Below, piece by piece: positions 16,895 through 26,940 of a DNA stretch of 42,456 nucleotides. The notes under the pieces were generated by a model. The model did no database searches and was not told where the DNA came from. It saw nothing but the letters and a program-made list of their open reading frames with translations. The DNA lies in contig JACZJU010000086.1 in NCBI GenBank assembly GCA_014860395.1, positions 1 to 42,456 of the forward strand, given 5' to 3'. Position numbers and translations under genes: made by a program. Origin of the DNA: Burkholderiales bacterium (GTDB taxonomy: Bacteria > Pseudomonadota > Gammaproteobacteria > Burkholderiales > SG8-39). Numbering within the stretch: position 1 is the first letter of the stretch; the number at the start of each line of letters is the position of its first letter.

Positions 16895-18301
16895 ATGAGC
16901 GCCGAACTCGCCTACATCTCCGCCACCGAACTGGTGCGCCGCTATCGCGCGAAGGAACTGTCGCCGGTTGAAGTCACGCAGGCGGTGCTCGCGCGCATAA
17001 GCGAACTCAACCCAAGGCTCAACGCCTACTGCCTGGTCGACGAGGACGGCGCGATCAAGGCGGCGCGCGCGTCAGAGGCGCGCTGGACGAAAGGCGCACC
17101 GCTGGGCGCGCTCGACGGCGTGCCGACTTCGATCAAGGACCTGATCCTGACGCGCGGCTGGCCTGCGCTGCGCGGCTCGAAGACCGTGGATCCCGCCGGG
17201 CCCTGGCTGGAAGACGGCCCGGTGACGGCGCGTTTGCGCGAGACCGGTGCGGTACTGCTGGGCAAGACCTGCACGCCAGAATTCGGCTGGAAGGGCGTGA
17301 CCGACAGCGCGCTTACCGGCATCACGCGCAATCCGTGGAATCTCGAGCGCACGCCCGGCGGCTCCAGCGGCGGCGCATCGGCCCAAGTCGCTGCCGGCAT
17401 GGGACAGCTCGCGGTCGGCACCGACGGCGGCGGGTCGATTCGCATCCCCTGCTCCTTTGCCGGCATTTCCGGGATCAAGGCCGCGTTCGGCCGCGTGCCG
17501 GCCTGGCCGCTTTCGCCCTTCGGCACGGTGGCGCACGTGGGCCCGATGGCGCGCAGCGTCGCAGACTGCGCGCTGATGTTGAATGTGCTCTCGCAACCGG
17601 ATCCGCGTGACTGGACCGCCTTGCCCCACGTCGACATCGACTGGACCGACGGACTGGACGCAGGCGTGAAAGGCCTGCGCGTCGCCTACAGCCCGCGCCT
17701 GGGTTATGTGAAGCATGTAGATGCCGAAGTCGAGGAGCGTGTGGCGGATGCGGTCAAGGTGTTCGCAGGTATGGGAGCTCAAGTGGAGCAAGTCGATCCG
17801 GGTTTTGCCGACTGCCGCGAGACCTTCTGGGTGCATTGGACTGCGGGCGCTTACAATCTCTTGCGCAACATGCCCAAGGAGAAATTCGCGTTGCTCGATC
17901 CGGGTCTGCAGCAGGCCTGCGCCAGCGGCTCGCAACACACGCTGGCGCAGTATCTCGATGCCGTCAACGCGCGCGGGGCATTGGGCGAGCATATGAAACG
18001 CTTCCACCTAAAATACGATCTATTGCTCACGCCCGCCACTGCCATCCCGGCCTTCGCCGCCGGCGTGGTGGCGCCGGAGCGCCCCGCGGGCGAGGAAGAC
18101 TGGACCTGGTGGACGCCTTTTTCCTTCCCCTTCAACCTGACACAGCAGCCGGCGATGTCCGTGCCCTGCGGTTTCTCCAACGACGGCTTGCCTATCGGCC
18201 TGCAGCTGGTGGGGCCGATGCAACGCGAGGATCTGGTGCTGCGCGCGGCGCATGCCTACCAGCAGGCGACCGAGCACCATCTGCGTCGGCCACCGCTGTG
18301 A
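16895..18301 (+). CDS. Amidase (amidase-signature family)
   Basis: A 468-residue hydrolase with an intact Ser-cisSer-Lys triad: K81 in TSIKDL, S157 in GGSSGG and S181 in TDGGGSIRIPC; the 24-residue spacing between the serines is that of the family. It should hydrolyse a carboxamide to acid plus ammonia or amine in the cytoplasm. GatA is unlikely because no gatB/gatC is near and the length and C-terminus (EEDWTWWTPFSFPFN) are those of catabolic amidases. The ATG uses the AAGGAA supplied by repeat copy A. It converges with the MFS gene, leaving 16 bases between the stops. Confidence 0.88.
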   Translation: MSAELAYISATELVRRYRAKELSPVEVTQAVLARISELNPRLNAYCLVDEDGAIKAARASEARWTKGAPLGALDGVPTSIKDLILTRGWPALRGSKTVDPAGPWLEDGPVTARLRETGAVLLGKTCTPEFGWKGVTDSALTGITRNPWNLERTPGGSSGGASAQVAAGMGQLAVGTDGGGSIRIPCSFAGISGIKAAFGRVPAWPLSPFGTVAHVGPMARSVADCALMLNVLSQPDPRDWTALPHVDIDWTDGLDAGVKGLRVAYSPRLGYVKHVDAEVEERVADAVKVFAGMGAQVEQVDPGFADCRETFWVHWTAGAYNLLRNMPKEKFALLDPGLQQACASGSQHTLAQYLDAVNARGALGEHMKRFHLKYDLLLTPATAIPAFAAGVVAPERPAGEEDWTWWTPFSFPFNLTQQPAMSVPCGFSNDGLPIGLQLVGPMQREDLVLRAAHAYQQATEHHLRRPPL

Positions 18302-18317
18302 TTGCGCCGGCTCCGGT

Positions 18318-19502
18318 CTAGCGCCGCGCTGCCCGCGCCTGGATTCCCAGCCGCCAGCGAAATCCCCATCCGAGCAGGGCGAGACCCAGCGCCGCCACCA
18401 CGAATACCGGGGCAGTGCCCCAGGCATCCACCACTTTGGCTGCCAGCCAGACGCCGACCGACTGGCCGGTAAACAGGCACAGCGCGAACAGCGACACCGC
18501 TGAGCCCCGCGCCGCCGGCGCCATCTGGGTCGCGTTAACTTGCAGCGTGTTGTGCAGCATGTAGAAGCCGACGCCGATGAGCAGAATGCCTGGCAGGCTC
18601 GCCCATGCCGCCGGCGCGAACGCGAGCGAAACGTAGCCGGCGGCGAGGATCAGTCCGCCGCCCGCGGCGAGGCCGCGTTCGCCCAGCCCGGCGACGAAGC
18701 GTTTCGCGCCGAGCGCGTACATTATTCCGCCAGCGGCATAGGCGCCGACCATGGCGCCGGCGGCCGCGGGGCCGAGCGCAAAGCGCTGTTGCAGATGCAC
18801 CGGAATGAAAGCGATCGATCCGAGCATCAGCATGCCTTCGAGAAACACGGTGCCGACAATGATGCGGACCCATGGGTGCGCGAGCAGGCCGGCCATGCGC
18901 GCGAGCCCGGAGAGAATGGTCACAGTGGCGTCGCCGGCAGAGCGACGCGTGATCGGGTTGCGGCGCAGTTCGACCAGCAGCAGCGCACCGACGATCAGGT
19001 AGAGAAACGCGAGCACGACGAAAATCGCACGCCAGCCGAAGTGCTCCCCCAGGATTCCTGCGACCGATTGACCGAAGGCCGTTCCGAGTATCTGTCCGAG
19101 CAGAAAACGTGCGATCAGCGCCTGGCGCTGGTCGTAGGCGACGACATCGCCGATCCAGGCCATCGACAGCGGGATCAGCGCGCCCACTGTGGCGCCGGCA
19201 ATGAAGCGCGCGAGGATGAGTGTGTCCAGCGTGGGCGCCAGGGCGCAAGCAAAGGTGCCTAGCGCCGAAACCAGGGTGGTTGCGCAGACCATGAGGTACT
19301 TGCCGTAGCGATCGCCGAGCGGTCCGTAGACAGCTTGCAGCAGCCCGTAGGAGATCGCAAAGGCCGTGACGACCGAAGCTGCGCTGCCGGTGGTGACCGA
19401 GAATTCCGCCGCGAGCTGGGGCAGCAGCGTGTCGGTCGCGCGCAGGCTTGCCGCGCTCGCGAACGCCGCGAGCGACAGCAAAAACACCGCCCGGTTGGTC
19501 AT
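18318..19502 (-). CDS. Major facilitator superfamily transporter
   Basis: A 394-residue inner-membrane carrier with about 12 hydrophobic helices. The loop after helix 2 is GPLGDRYGKY, a good MFS motif A; the N-terminal half also shows LILARFIAGATVGALIPLS, typical of the drug/sugar efflux (DHA1/AraJ-like) groups. I start it at ATG 19502 (MTNRAVFLL), which gives a normal short N-terminus; the longer frame adds a non-hydrophobic extension with no family match. It is divergent from the dienelactone hydrolase gene, with an 18-base palindrome between them. Substrate unknown; import or export of a catabolic substrate is possible. Confidence 0.85.
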   Translation of the reverse strand: MTNRAVFLLSLAAFASAASLRATDTLLPQLAAEFSVTTGSAASVVTAFAISYGLLQAVYGPLGDRYGKYLMVCATTLVSALGTFACALAPTLDTLILARFIAGATVGALIPLSMAWIGDVVAYDQRQALIARFLLGQILGTAFGQSVAGILGEHFGWRAIFVVLAFLYLIVGALLLVELRRNPITRRSAGDATVTILSGLARMAGLLAHPWVRIIVGTVFLEGMLMLGSIAFIPVHLQQRFALGPAAAGAMVGAYAAGGIMYALGAKRFVAGLGERGLAAGGGLILAAGYVSLAFAPAAWASLPGILLIGVGFYMLHNTLQVNATQMAPAARGSAVSLFALCLFTGQSVGVWLAAKVVDAWGTAPVFVVAALGLALLGWGFRWRLGIQARAARR

Positions 19503-19623
19503 GAGAAGCGCGATTATCCCGGAAAAAGGTCCCGGCCGCGGGCAAGAAATACAGTTCGGTTCGTGCCCATGCCGGTCACGTTCAGCCGTCGTATGCTCGC
19601 ACACGCCTTGCACAAACAGCTGC

Positions 19624-19641
19624 GGCCCAATATATTGGGCC
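19624..19641. promoter_or_regulatory. 18-base perfect palindrome in a divergent promoter region
   Basis: Positions 19624-19641 read GGCCCAATATATTGGGCC, a perfect palindrome with an A/T centre, 45 bases before the dienelactone hydrolase end of the 183-base divergent spacer. Its size and place fit an operator for a dimeric regulator acting on both flanking genes. No regulator gene is adjacent, so this is inference. Confidence 0.4.
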
Positions 19642-19685
19642 CCTGAGTCGGAATCGACATGGAAGCATACGCACAGGGGGCGGCA

Positions 19686-20396
19686 ATGAATTCACGCTGG
19701 ATAGAGGTCAAGGCGCAGGACGGCGGCACATTCAAGGGCTACTTGTCGCTGCCGCACCAAGTGGATAAAGGCGGCAAAGGACCCGGCATCGTCCTGATCC
19801 AGGAGATTTTCGGCGTCAACTCGCATATTCGCGCCGTGGCCGATCAATACGCGAGCGATGGCTATACCGTCCTCGCTCCGGACATTTTCTGGCGCATGCA
19901 GCCCATGGTCGATCTGGGCTACGGCGCGGAAGATTTTCAAAAGGGCATCGGATACATGCAGAAGATGGATTTTGCCGCAGGCGTGAAGGACCTCGCGGCC
20001 GCGATCGCGGCATTGCGCGGCCTGCCGGAATGCAGCGGCAAGGTGGCCTCCATCGGCTACTGCATGGGCGGGTTGCTGTCCTACCTTTGCGCCGCCAACG
20101 CCGGCGTGGACGCGGCGGTGTGCTATTACGGCGGCGGCATCCACACCAAGCTGGAAGAGGCCGGGAAAATCAAATGTCCGGTGCTGTTCCACTTCGGCGG
20201 CAACGACGGCCATATTCCGGCCGCGGCGGTCGAGGCGGTGAAACAGGCTTTCGCCGGACGCGATGGCGTGCGCGTCGACGTCTATCCCGGCGCGGAGCAC
20301 GGCTTCAATTGCTGGGATCGGCCCGCCTACAACCAGCAAAGCGCGGCGCTGGCGCGCGGGCGTTCCCTGTCTTTTCTTGCCACCACCATCAGCTGA
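19686..20396 (+). CDS. Dienelactone hydrolase family protein
   Basis: A 236-residue alpha/beta hydrolase. The nucleophile is cysteine in GYCMGG (C126), with D174 in GGNDGHIP and H205 in GAEHGF completing the triad; E40 in IQEIFG is the family glutamate that keeps the cysteine neutral. The classic reaction opens dienelactone to maleylacetate in chlorocatechol breakdown, but many members act on other esters and lactones. ATG 19686 is preferred to 19659 because AGGGGG lies 5 bases upstream and the normal N-terminus is restored. It is 19 bases before the acyl-CoA dehydrogenase gene, so the two form an operon. Confidence 0.87.
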   Translation: MNSRWIEVKAQDGGTFKGYLSLPHQVDKGGKGPGIVLIQEIFGVNSHIRAVADQYASDGYTVLAPDIFWRMQPMVDLGYGAEDFQKGIGYMQKMDFAAGVKDLAAAIAALRGLPECSGKVASIGYCMGGLLSYLCAANAGVDAAVCYYGGGIHTKLEEAGKIKCPVLFHFGGNDGHIPAAAVEAVKQAFAGRDGVRVDVYPGAEHGFNCWDRPAYNQQSAALARGRSLSFLATTIS

Positions 20397-20415
20397 AAGC
20401 CGGAGCGCCTAGAGC

Positions 20416-21573
<1,158 letters not shown>

Positions 21574-21579
<6 letters not shown>

Positions 21580-21681
21580 CAAGACGAGGGGAAATCCCCT
21601 ACGGGGACTTGCTTCGCGGCGCCTCCCCTCGTGCTCCCCTAAATCAGGTGCCTGAGGGCGATTTTGTCAGGCGCTTTAAGG
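21574..21681 (+). repeat. Intergenic two-hairpin element, copy B (with extended loop)
   Basis: ACGAGGGG (21584-21591) pairs with CCCCTCGT (21625-21632), the same arms as copy A, but the loop is 33 bases instead of 6 and holds a nested GGGGA/TCCCC. CTCCCCTAAATCAGG follows, then GTGCCTGA (21648-21655) with TCAGGCGC (21667-21674) and the tail TTTAAGG. It overlaps the last codons of the acyl-CoA dehydrogenase gene and lies between convergent genes, so it cannot supply a start site here. Confidence 0.65.
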
Positions 21682-21705
21682 GCTAACCGCGCACCGGTTC
21701 CCGCT

Positions 21706-22314
21706 CTAGCGGTCCTCTCCCCAGCGCGACATCAGCTCGTGCTCGACGCCGAGCTGGTCAAGCACGCGCGCAACGATGAAATCGACCACTTCGGCGACGC
21801 TTTGCGGCCGGTGATAGAAACCCGGGTTGGCGGGCAGGATGATTGCGCCGGCGTGCGCGAGCTTGAGCATGGCTTCCAGATGAATCGCCGAAAAAGGCGT
21901 CTCGCGCGGCACCAGCACGAGCTTGCGCCTTTCCTTGAGCATCACATCCGCGGCGCGTTCGATCAGATTGTCCGACATGCCCGCCGCCACCGCCGCCAGG
22001 GTGCCTATGGTGCAGGGACAAACCACCATCGCGTCGGCTGCATTGGACCCCGAGGCCACCGGCGCGAACCATTCCTCCCGGCCGAATACCCGCAGCTGAC
22101 CCGGCTGTGCTTTGAAGCGTTCGGTAAACAGCGCTTCCGCCTCCGTGGTGCGCGCGGGCAGTGTGAGATCCATCTCCTGCTTTGCGACCACCTGTGCCGC
22201 CTGCGAGTAGATCAGGTACACGCGCACGCCGGCGCCGAGCAGGCATTCGAGCAAGCGGATGCCGTAGGGCATGCCGGAGGCGCCGGTGAGGGCGAGCGTG
22301 ACGGTTTTTTTCAT
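21706..22314 (-). CDS. ubiX: Flavin prenyltransferase UbiX
   Basis: A 202-residue enzyme that attaches a dimethylallyl group to FMN, giving the prenyl-FMN cofactor of UbiD decarboxylases used in ubiquinone synthesis. The N-terminal flavin motif [18 protein letters not shown] is intact, as are the [28 protein letters not shown] block and the C-terminal NPGFYHRP. It overlaps the end of rapZ by 4 bases, so translation is coupled. ubiD is not in the window. Confidence 0.95.
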   Translation of the reverse strand: MKKTVTLALTGASGMPYGIRLLECLLGAGVRVYLIYSQAAQVVAKQEMDLTLPARTTEAEALFTERFKAQPGQLRVFGREEWFAPVASGSNAADAMVVCPCTIGTLAAVAAGMSDNLIERAADVMLKERRKLVLVPRETPFSAIHLEAMLKLAHAGAIILPANPGFYHRPQSVAEVVDFIVARVLDQLGVEHELMSRWGEDR

Positions 22315-23147
22315 CGGATCTGCCTGTGCCGGATCATCACTTGGTTGCTGTGGCCGAACGCGGCGCCCAGGCGCTCGGTGAAATATACAGAGCGGTGCTG
22401 TCCGCCGGTGCAGCCTATGGCTACAGTGAGATAGCTGCGGTTTTCGCGCTCGAATGCCGGCAGCCAGGTGGAAATGAAGGCGTGGATGTCGCGGTACATG
22501 TTCTGCGTTGCCTCGTCTTTCTCCAGGAACGCCGTGACTGCCGCGTCCAGGCCGGTCAGCTCGCGCAAGCCGGGCTCGTAATAGGGGTTGGGCAGACAGC
22601 GCACGTCGAATACGAAATCCGCATCCAGCGGTATACCCTGCTTGAAGCCGAACGACTCGAACAGCAGCGTCAGGCGCGAGCGGTCGATTTCGACCAGGTT
22701 CTTGACCCAGCTGCGCAGCGTATTGGGCGAAAGTTCGCTGGTATCGATATGGTGGGCGAATTCGCCGATATCGCCCAGCAGTTCGCGCTCGCGCGCGATG
22801 CTTTCGGCCACGGTGAGCCCGCCCTGGCTCAACGGGTGGCGCCGCCGCGTTTCGGAAAAGCGCTTGATCAGGGTCTCGTCCTTCGCCTCCAGGAACAGCA
22901 GCCTTACGTCCATCCCCTTTTGCCTGAGTGCCGCGACCGTCTGCGGCAGCTGGCGCACCGAGGCGCCGCTGCGCGCATCCATGCTAAGCGCGACGCGCTC
23001 GTGGCCGGTGCCGGCAAGGGACTCGAGCAACGGCACCACCAGGACCACCGGGAGATTGTCCACGCAGTAGTAGCCGCTGTCTTCCAGCACATTGAGCGCG
23101 ACGCTCTTGCCGGAGCCGGAAAGGCCGCTGATCAGAACCAGTTGCAT
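22311..23147 (-). CDS. rapZ: RNase adapter RapZ (P-loop nucleotide-binding)
   Basis: A 278-residue cytoplasmic protein. The Walker A motif GLSGSGKS is at residues 8-15, followed by DNLPVVLV, the block RRRHPLS, and the C-terminal signature [16 protein letters not shown]. In E. coli RapZ guides RNase E to the GlmZ small RNA to control amino-sugar synthesis; in other groups it binds metabolites or signals. Its place next to hprK/ptsN is the usual one. An intrinsic terminator for the upstream PsiF-like gene lies just before it, so rapZ should have its own promoter or depend on read-through. Confidence 0.96.
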   Translation of the reverse strand: MQLVLISGLSGSGKSVALNVLEDSGYYCVDNLPVVLVVPLLESLAGTGHERVALSMDARSGASVRQLPQTVAALRQKGMDVRLLFLEAKDETLIKRFSETRRRHPLSQGGLTVAESIARERELLGDIGEFAHHIDTSELSPNTLRSWVKNLVEIDRSRLTLLFESFGFKQGIPLDADFVFDVRCLPNPYYEPGLRELTGLDAAVTAFLEKDEATQNMYRDIHAFISTWLPAFERENRSYLTVAIGCTGGQHRSVYFTERLGAAFGHSNQVMIRHRQIR

Positions 23148-23173
23148 GCTGGCAGGATATCACCGGGCCGGGG

Positions 23174-23206
23174 AAAACAAAAAGGGCGCGACCCCTGCAC
23201 GCGCCC
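23174..23206 (-). terminator. Intrinsic terminator of the PsiF-like gene
   Basis: On the minus strand GGGCGCG (23206-23200) pairs with CGCGCCC (23190-23184), followed by TTTTTGTTTT. This is the clearest Rho-independent terminator in the window, 26 bases after the PsiF-like stop and before rapZ. Confidence 0.85.
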
Positions 23207-23231
23207 CGTCGGCTCGGCATGCCGGAAGGAA

Positions 23232-23591
23232 CTAGCCCTTTTGGCACTCGCTTAGGAATTTCTTGAGTTCCTCGCCTCTGAGTTCCCGCGCCATAGCGGT
23301 CTTCAAGCAAAGTTCCCTCTTTTTCCTTTTTTTCTCCGCCGCCTTGGCGGCCGCTATCCGGGGTGCGGCATCGCTGCCGTCGATGCAGCGGCTCACGAAC
23401 AGCGTGCGCGCGTCGCCCTGGAGCTTCTTATCCAGGGCTTCTTTTCTGCAATCGCGCATTCGCTTTATCAGCGTACTGCTTACTTTTGGGGGAGTCGGTT
23501 TTGCGGCTTTCTCGTCGGATTTCTTGTCCTGCGCCTGTGCTACGGATAGACACAACAGGCCCGCCAGTACCGCAATCAGCATCTTATGCAT
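23232..23591 (-). CDS. PsiF repeat-like exported protein
   Basis: A 119-residue periplasmic protein. Residues 1-20 are a signal peptide (MHKMLIAVLAGLLCLSVAQA). The mature part has two similar units, MRDCRKEALDKKLQGDART ending SRCI, and ELCLKTAMARELRGEELKK ending SECQ, each with two cysteines, as in PsiF proteins whose founding member is phosphate-starvation inducible in E. coli. The middle is Lys/Ala-rich. A second in-frame ATG lies three codons later. It sits alone between hprK and rapZ, with its own terminator, so it looks like a separate transcription unit inserted into a conserved gene string. Function unknown. Confidence 0.78.
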   Translation of the reverse strand: MHKMLIAVLAGLLCLSVAQAQDKKSDEKAAKPTPPKVSSTLIKRMRDCRKEALDKKLQGDARTLFVSRCIDGSDAAPRIAAAKAAEKKRKKRELCLKTAMARELRGEELKKFLSECQKG

Positions 23592-23654
23592 TTTTCTCTC
23601 TCTTATTGAATATTCGAAGGAATCCTGCCCGGGTATAACGCCGATTCTGCAGGG

Positions 23655-24593
23655 TCAGTTGACCTGGCCCTTCAGCTCCCCCTGCTGCCGCGCGATGAAT
23701 TCCTGCGTGCTGTCGTAGCCGCGCAGCTGCAGTATGTAATTGCGCACTGCTGCCTCGACCAGCACCGCCAGGTTGCGTCCGGCCGCCACCGGAATGACGA
23801 TCTCGCGGATGGGCAGACCGAGAATGTCCTCGGTGAGTTCGTGCAGGGGCAGGCGGTCGGTAGGAGCGGCGCCTGCCTGGCCCGACTTCTCCAGGTGCAC
23901 GATCAGCTTGAGGTTCATCTTCGGCCGCACCGCCGTTTCGCCGAAAATAACGCGAATATTCAACACACCCAGTCCGCGCACCTCGAGGAAATCCTTCAAC
24001 AGCGGGGGGCAGCGCCCCTCCAGGGTCTTCGCCGCTATGCGCGAGATCTCGACCACGTCGTCGGCGACCAGGCCGTGGCCGCGGCTGATCAACTCCAGCG
24101 CGAGCTCGCTCTTGCCTACGCCGGATTCGCCGGTGATCAGCACCCCGAGGCCGAGCACGTCCACGAACACGCCGTGTCTGGAGGTCGAGTCGGCCAGAGC
24201 CTTGGCGAGGTAGCGGCGCAGGGTATCGATGACCGCATCGGCGGCGGACTCGGTAGTCAATACGGGCACGTTGCCCGCTTCCGCCGAGTGCAGCAGCGCC
24301 GCCGGCGCGGCCAGGCCTTCGGCGAGGATGATGGCCGCCGGCTCGGCCGCAAACAGATTGGCGATGACCTGGTCGGTGGCGTCCCCGCTATAGCCGTCGA
24401 TGTAGGCAAGCTCGCGCCGGCCGAGGACTTGAATGCGATTAGGGTGGATCAGGTTGAGATGGCCGACCAGCGCCGCTGTATCGGCGCTGTCGCGGCGCAC
24501 CGGCAGCGCTTCGCCGCCGCGGCCGGTGACCCAGCCTAAGCCCAGTCTTGCGGCGTTGTCGTCATACAGCCGCGCGATGCTGGTCTGTAACAT
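23655..24593 (-). CDS. hprK: HPr kinase/phosphorylase
   Basis: A 312-residue bifunctional enzyme that phosphorylates and dephosphorylates a serine of HPr. The Walker A motif TGESGVGKS is at residues 154-162, H140 precedes it, and EVRGLGVLNIR is the family signature near residue 205. In Betaproteobacteria it belongs to an incomplete, regulatory PTS. The ATG at 24593 lies inside ptsN, giving a 32-base overlap, so translation is probably coupled. HPr and enzyme I genes are not in the window. Confidence 0.96.
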   Translation of the reverse strand: MLQTSIARLYDDNAARLGLGWVTGRGGEALPVRRDSADTAALVGHLNLIHPNRIQVLGRRELAYIDGYSGDATDQVIANLFAAEPAAIILAEGLAAPAALLHSAEAGNVPVLTTESAADAVIDTLRRYLAKALADSTSRHGVFVDVLGLGVLITGESGVGKSELALELISRGHGLVADDVVEISRIAAKTLEGRCPPLLKDFLEVRGLGVLNIRVIFGETAVRPKMNLKLIVHLEKSGQAGAAPTDRLPLHELTEDILGLPIREIVIPVAAGRNLAVLVEAAVRNYILQLRGYDSTQEFIARQQGELKGQVN

Positions 24594-25047
24594 CAGGTTG
24601 CCAATTGCTGATGAGCTGGTGCAGGCCGCCGGCGTCCTTAGTCTGGATAAGCCGCTCGCGCAGATCGGGGTCGGAAAACATTTGTGCCAGTTCCGACAGT
24701 ATCTGCAGATGTTGTTCTGTGGCCTGCTCCGGAACCAGCAGCACGAACAATAGTTTGACCGGCTGGCCGTCGGGCGAGTCGAAGGGTACCGGGGTGCTCA
24801 GACGGACAAAGGCTGCTACCGCTTCGCGCAAGCCCTTGATCCGTCCGTGCGGAATAGCCACCCCCTGACCCAGGCCGGTCGATCCCAGTCGTTCGCGCGC
24901 AAACAGGCTGTCAAACACGAGGCTGCGCGCAAGCCCTTGGTTATTTTCGAAAATTAGGCCGGCCTGCTCGAATAAGCGCTTCTTGCTGCTGACCTCTAGA
25001 TCGAGGACGATATTCGATGGCGGTAACAGTTTTGAAATGAGATTCAT
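24562..25047 (-). CDS. ptsN: Nitrogen-PTS EIIA component
   Basis: A 161-residue cytoplasmic regulator that receives phosphate on a histidine. The site H67 lies in GVAIPHGRI, followed by the family strand VAAFVRLSTPVPFDSPDG and LLFVLLVPEQATEQHL. Its phosphorylation state controls potassium transport and envelope stress in other Proteobacteria. It is downstream of rpoN and hpf on the same strand and overlaps hprK. Confidence 0.95.
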   Translation of the reverse strand: MNLISKLLPPSNIVLDLEVSSKKRLFEQAGLIFENNQGLARSLVFDSLFARERLGSTGLGQGVAIPHGRIKGLREAVAAFVRLSTPVPFDSPDGQPVKLLFVLLVPEQATEQHLQILSELAQMFSDPDLRERLIQTKDAGGLHQLISNWQPDVTDQHRAAV

Positions 25048-25142
25048 AGCGCAAGAGAAGTGAGCGGCAGGATTCCGGCGCGCCTGAATCGGGCGGACGA
25101 TGCCGGAAGGCGCGCCATTCTACCGCAATTCCGCTGCCAGGG

Positions 25143-25466
25143 TTACTCCTCCGCGGCCTGGCGTTTTATCGCCTCGTGGGGGTGGGCGTAGGCCTTTTGC
25201 TTGTGTTTGATGATCTGGCGATCCAGTTTGTCCATCATCAGGTCGATGGCCGCGTACATGTCCGCGTCATCGCTTTCGACGTGTATGTCCTTGCCCGGCA
25301 TATGCACGCTGATCTCCGCTTTCTGCCTCAGTTTTTGCACCGACAGGATGACGTTGATCTCTATGACCTGGTCGAAATGGCGCTGGACCCGTTCAAGCTT
25401 CGACAGCACGTAATCACGGATGGCCTGGGTGACTTCAACGTGGTGACCGCTGACCTGGACGTTCAT
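25143..25466 (-). CDS. hpf: Ribosome hibernation promoting factor
   Basis: A 107-residue protein, the short form. It begins MNVQVSGHHVEVTQAIRDYVLSKL, with the following RHFDQVIEINVILSV and DMYAAIDLMMDKLDRQIIKHKQK typical of HPF/YfiA. It binds the 30S subunit and helps form inactive ribosome dimers in stationary phase. GGAG lies 7 bases before the start. It is 18 bases after the rpoN stop. Confidence 0.95.
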   Translation of the reverse strand: MNVQVSGHHVEVTQAIRDYVLSKLERVQRHFDQVIEINVILSVQKLRQKAEISVHMPGKDIHVESDDADMYAAIDLMMDKLDRQIIKHKQKAYAHPHEAIKRQAAEE

Positions 25467-25484
25467 GTTCGGCTCCTTTTAAGG

Positions 25485-26915
25485 TTACAACGACTTGCGC
25501 AGGCTGACCGGTGGAATATTCAGGGATTCCCGATACTTGGCAATGGTGCGGCGTGCGACCACGATGCCTTGCTCGCCGAGAATCTGGGCGATCTTGCTGT
25601 CGGACAGCGGTTTCTTGCCGTCCTCGGCCTGAACCAACTGCTTCAGCAGTGCGCGGATCGCGGTGGCTGAACAGGCGCCGCCGGTTTCGGTGGCCACGTG
25701 GCTGCCGAAGAAATATTTGAGCTCGAAGATCCCGCGCGGCGTGGCCATGAATTTCTGCGTGGTCACGCGCGATACCGTGGACTCGTGCAGGCCCAGGGTT
25801 TCGGCGATCTCGCGCAGCACCAGCGGTCGCATCGCCACTTCGCCGTGTTCGAAGAAATGCCGCTGCTGCTCCACGATCGCCTGCGCCACGCGCAGTATGG
25901 TCTCGAAGCGCTGCTGCACGTTCTTGATCAGCCAACGCGCCTCCTGCAGCTGGTTGGACATCTGGGCGCTGCTCGCATATTGCTTGTTTCGCAGTATGTC
26001 CGCGTACATGCGGTTGATGCGCAGCTTCGGCATGGCGTCCGGGTTGAGACTGACGGTCCACGCGTTCTTCACTTTCTTGACGATTACGTCCGGCACGATA
26101 TAGCGCGTCTCGTTCGTCGAATATTCGGCGCCGGGATGCGGGTTGAGGCTCTGGATCAGATGCTGCGCACAGCGCAGGTCTTCTTCGTCGCAGTGCAGTT
26201 GCCGCTTGAGGCGGGCGAAGTCGTGCGCCGCGAGTGCCTCCAGGTGCCCATGTACGATGCTGAGGGCCAGTTCGCGCGCGGGTGTGTCCGGGGGCAGGGC
26301 TTTCAACTGCAGTTCCAGGCATTCGGCGGGCGCGCGCGCCCCTACGCCGGTGGGGTCGAAACTCTGCAGATGGTGCAACGCGATGTGCAGTTCATCGAGC
26401 CCGACCTCCAGTTCCGGCGGCAACATGTCAATGATTTCTTCCAGGCTCTGCGACAGGTAACCACCCTCGTCCAGCGCCGCGATCAGGGTATTGACCAGGC
26501 TCTTGTCGCGCTCCGAAAGCTGGGTCAGTGCGAGTTGCCCCATCAGGTAATCGCTCAGAGTGGGCGTGCACGCCGCCAGTTGCGGATAGTCCGCGTCTTC
26601 GCCGTCCTCGCGTCGGGCGGCGGCAGAGGGTGCGTCGGTAAACCAGTCGGTGTCGGCAGCGTCGCTCGCGGGGGCTTCGCTGGCCGGCGCTTCTGCGGCG
26701 CCGGCTACATATTCCTCGCTCCCCGAACCATTGGGTGGCACCGCTGCAGGCTCCGATTCGGCGTCGTCGCGCTCCAGCAGCGGATTTTCCATCAGGAACT
26801 TCTCCAGCTCCTGGTTCAGCTCCAAGGTGGACAATTGCAGCAACCGTATGGATTGCTGCAATTGCGGCGTCAGGGTGAGCTGTTGCGACAGCTTGAGTTG
26901 CAGGGTCTGCTTCAT
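25485..26915 (-). CDS. rpoN: RNA polymerase sigma-54 factor
   Basis: A 476-residue sigma factor. Region I ([19 protein letters not shown]) is at the N-terminus, an acidic/Ala-rich Region II covers about residues 50-115, the core-binding and helix-turn-helix parts follow ([15 protein letters not shown]), and the RpoN box [10 protein letters not shown] lies at about 454-463. It directs transcription from -24/-12 promoters with AAA+ activators. It follows lptB by 25 bases, the usual arrangement. Confidence 0.97.
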   Translation of the reverse strand: MKQTLQLKLSQQLTLTPQLQQSIRLLQLSTLELNQELEKFLMENPLLERDDAESEPAAVPPNGSGSEEYVAGAAEAPASEAPASDAADTDWFTDAPSAAARREDGEDADYPQLAACTPTLSDYLMGQLALTQLSERDKSLVNTLIAALDEGGYLSQSLEEIIDMLPPELEVGLDELHIALHHLQSFDPTGVGARAPAECLELQLKALPPDTPARELALSIVHGHLEALAAHDFARLKRQLHCDEEDLRCAQHLIQSLNPHPGAEYSTNETRYIVPDVIVKKVKNAWTVSLNPDAMPKLRINRMYADILRNKQYASSAQMSNQLQEARWLIKNVQQRFETILRVAQAIVEQQRHFFEHGEVAMRPLVLREIAETLGLHESTVSRVTTQKFMATPRGIFELKYFFGSHVATETGGACSATAIRALLKQLVQAEDGKKPLSDSKIAQILGEQGIVVARRTIAKYRESLNIPPVSLRKSL

Positions 26916-26940
26916 CTTGAGCGCGAGCGTAGCCTAGCGG

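Noticed and set aside
16895..18301. Reading the amidase as GatA of the glutamyl-tRNA amidotransferase
   Set aside because: No gatB or gatC neighbour, and the C-terminal half matches catabolic amidases better.
23230..23250. TTGGCAC resembling the -24 part of a sigma-54 promoter
   Set aside because: It lies in the 3' end of the PsiF-like gene and lacks a correctly spaced TTGC -12 element.
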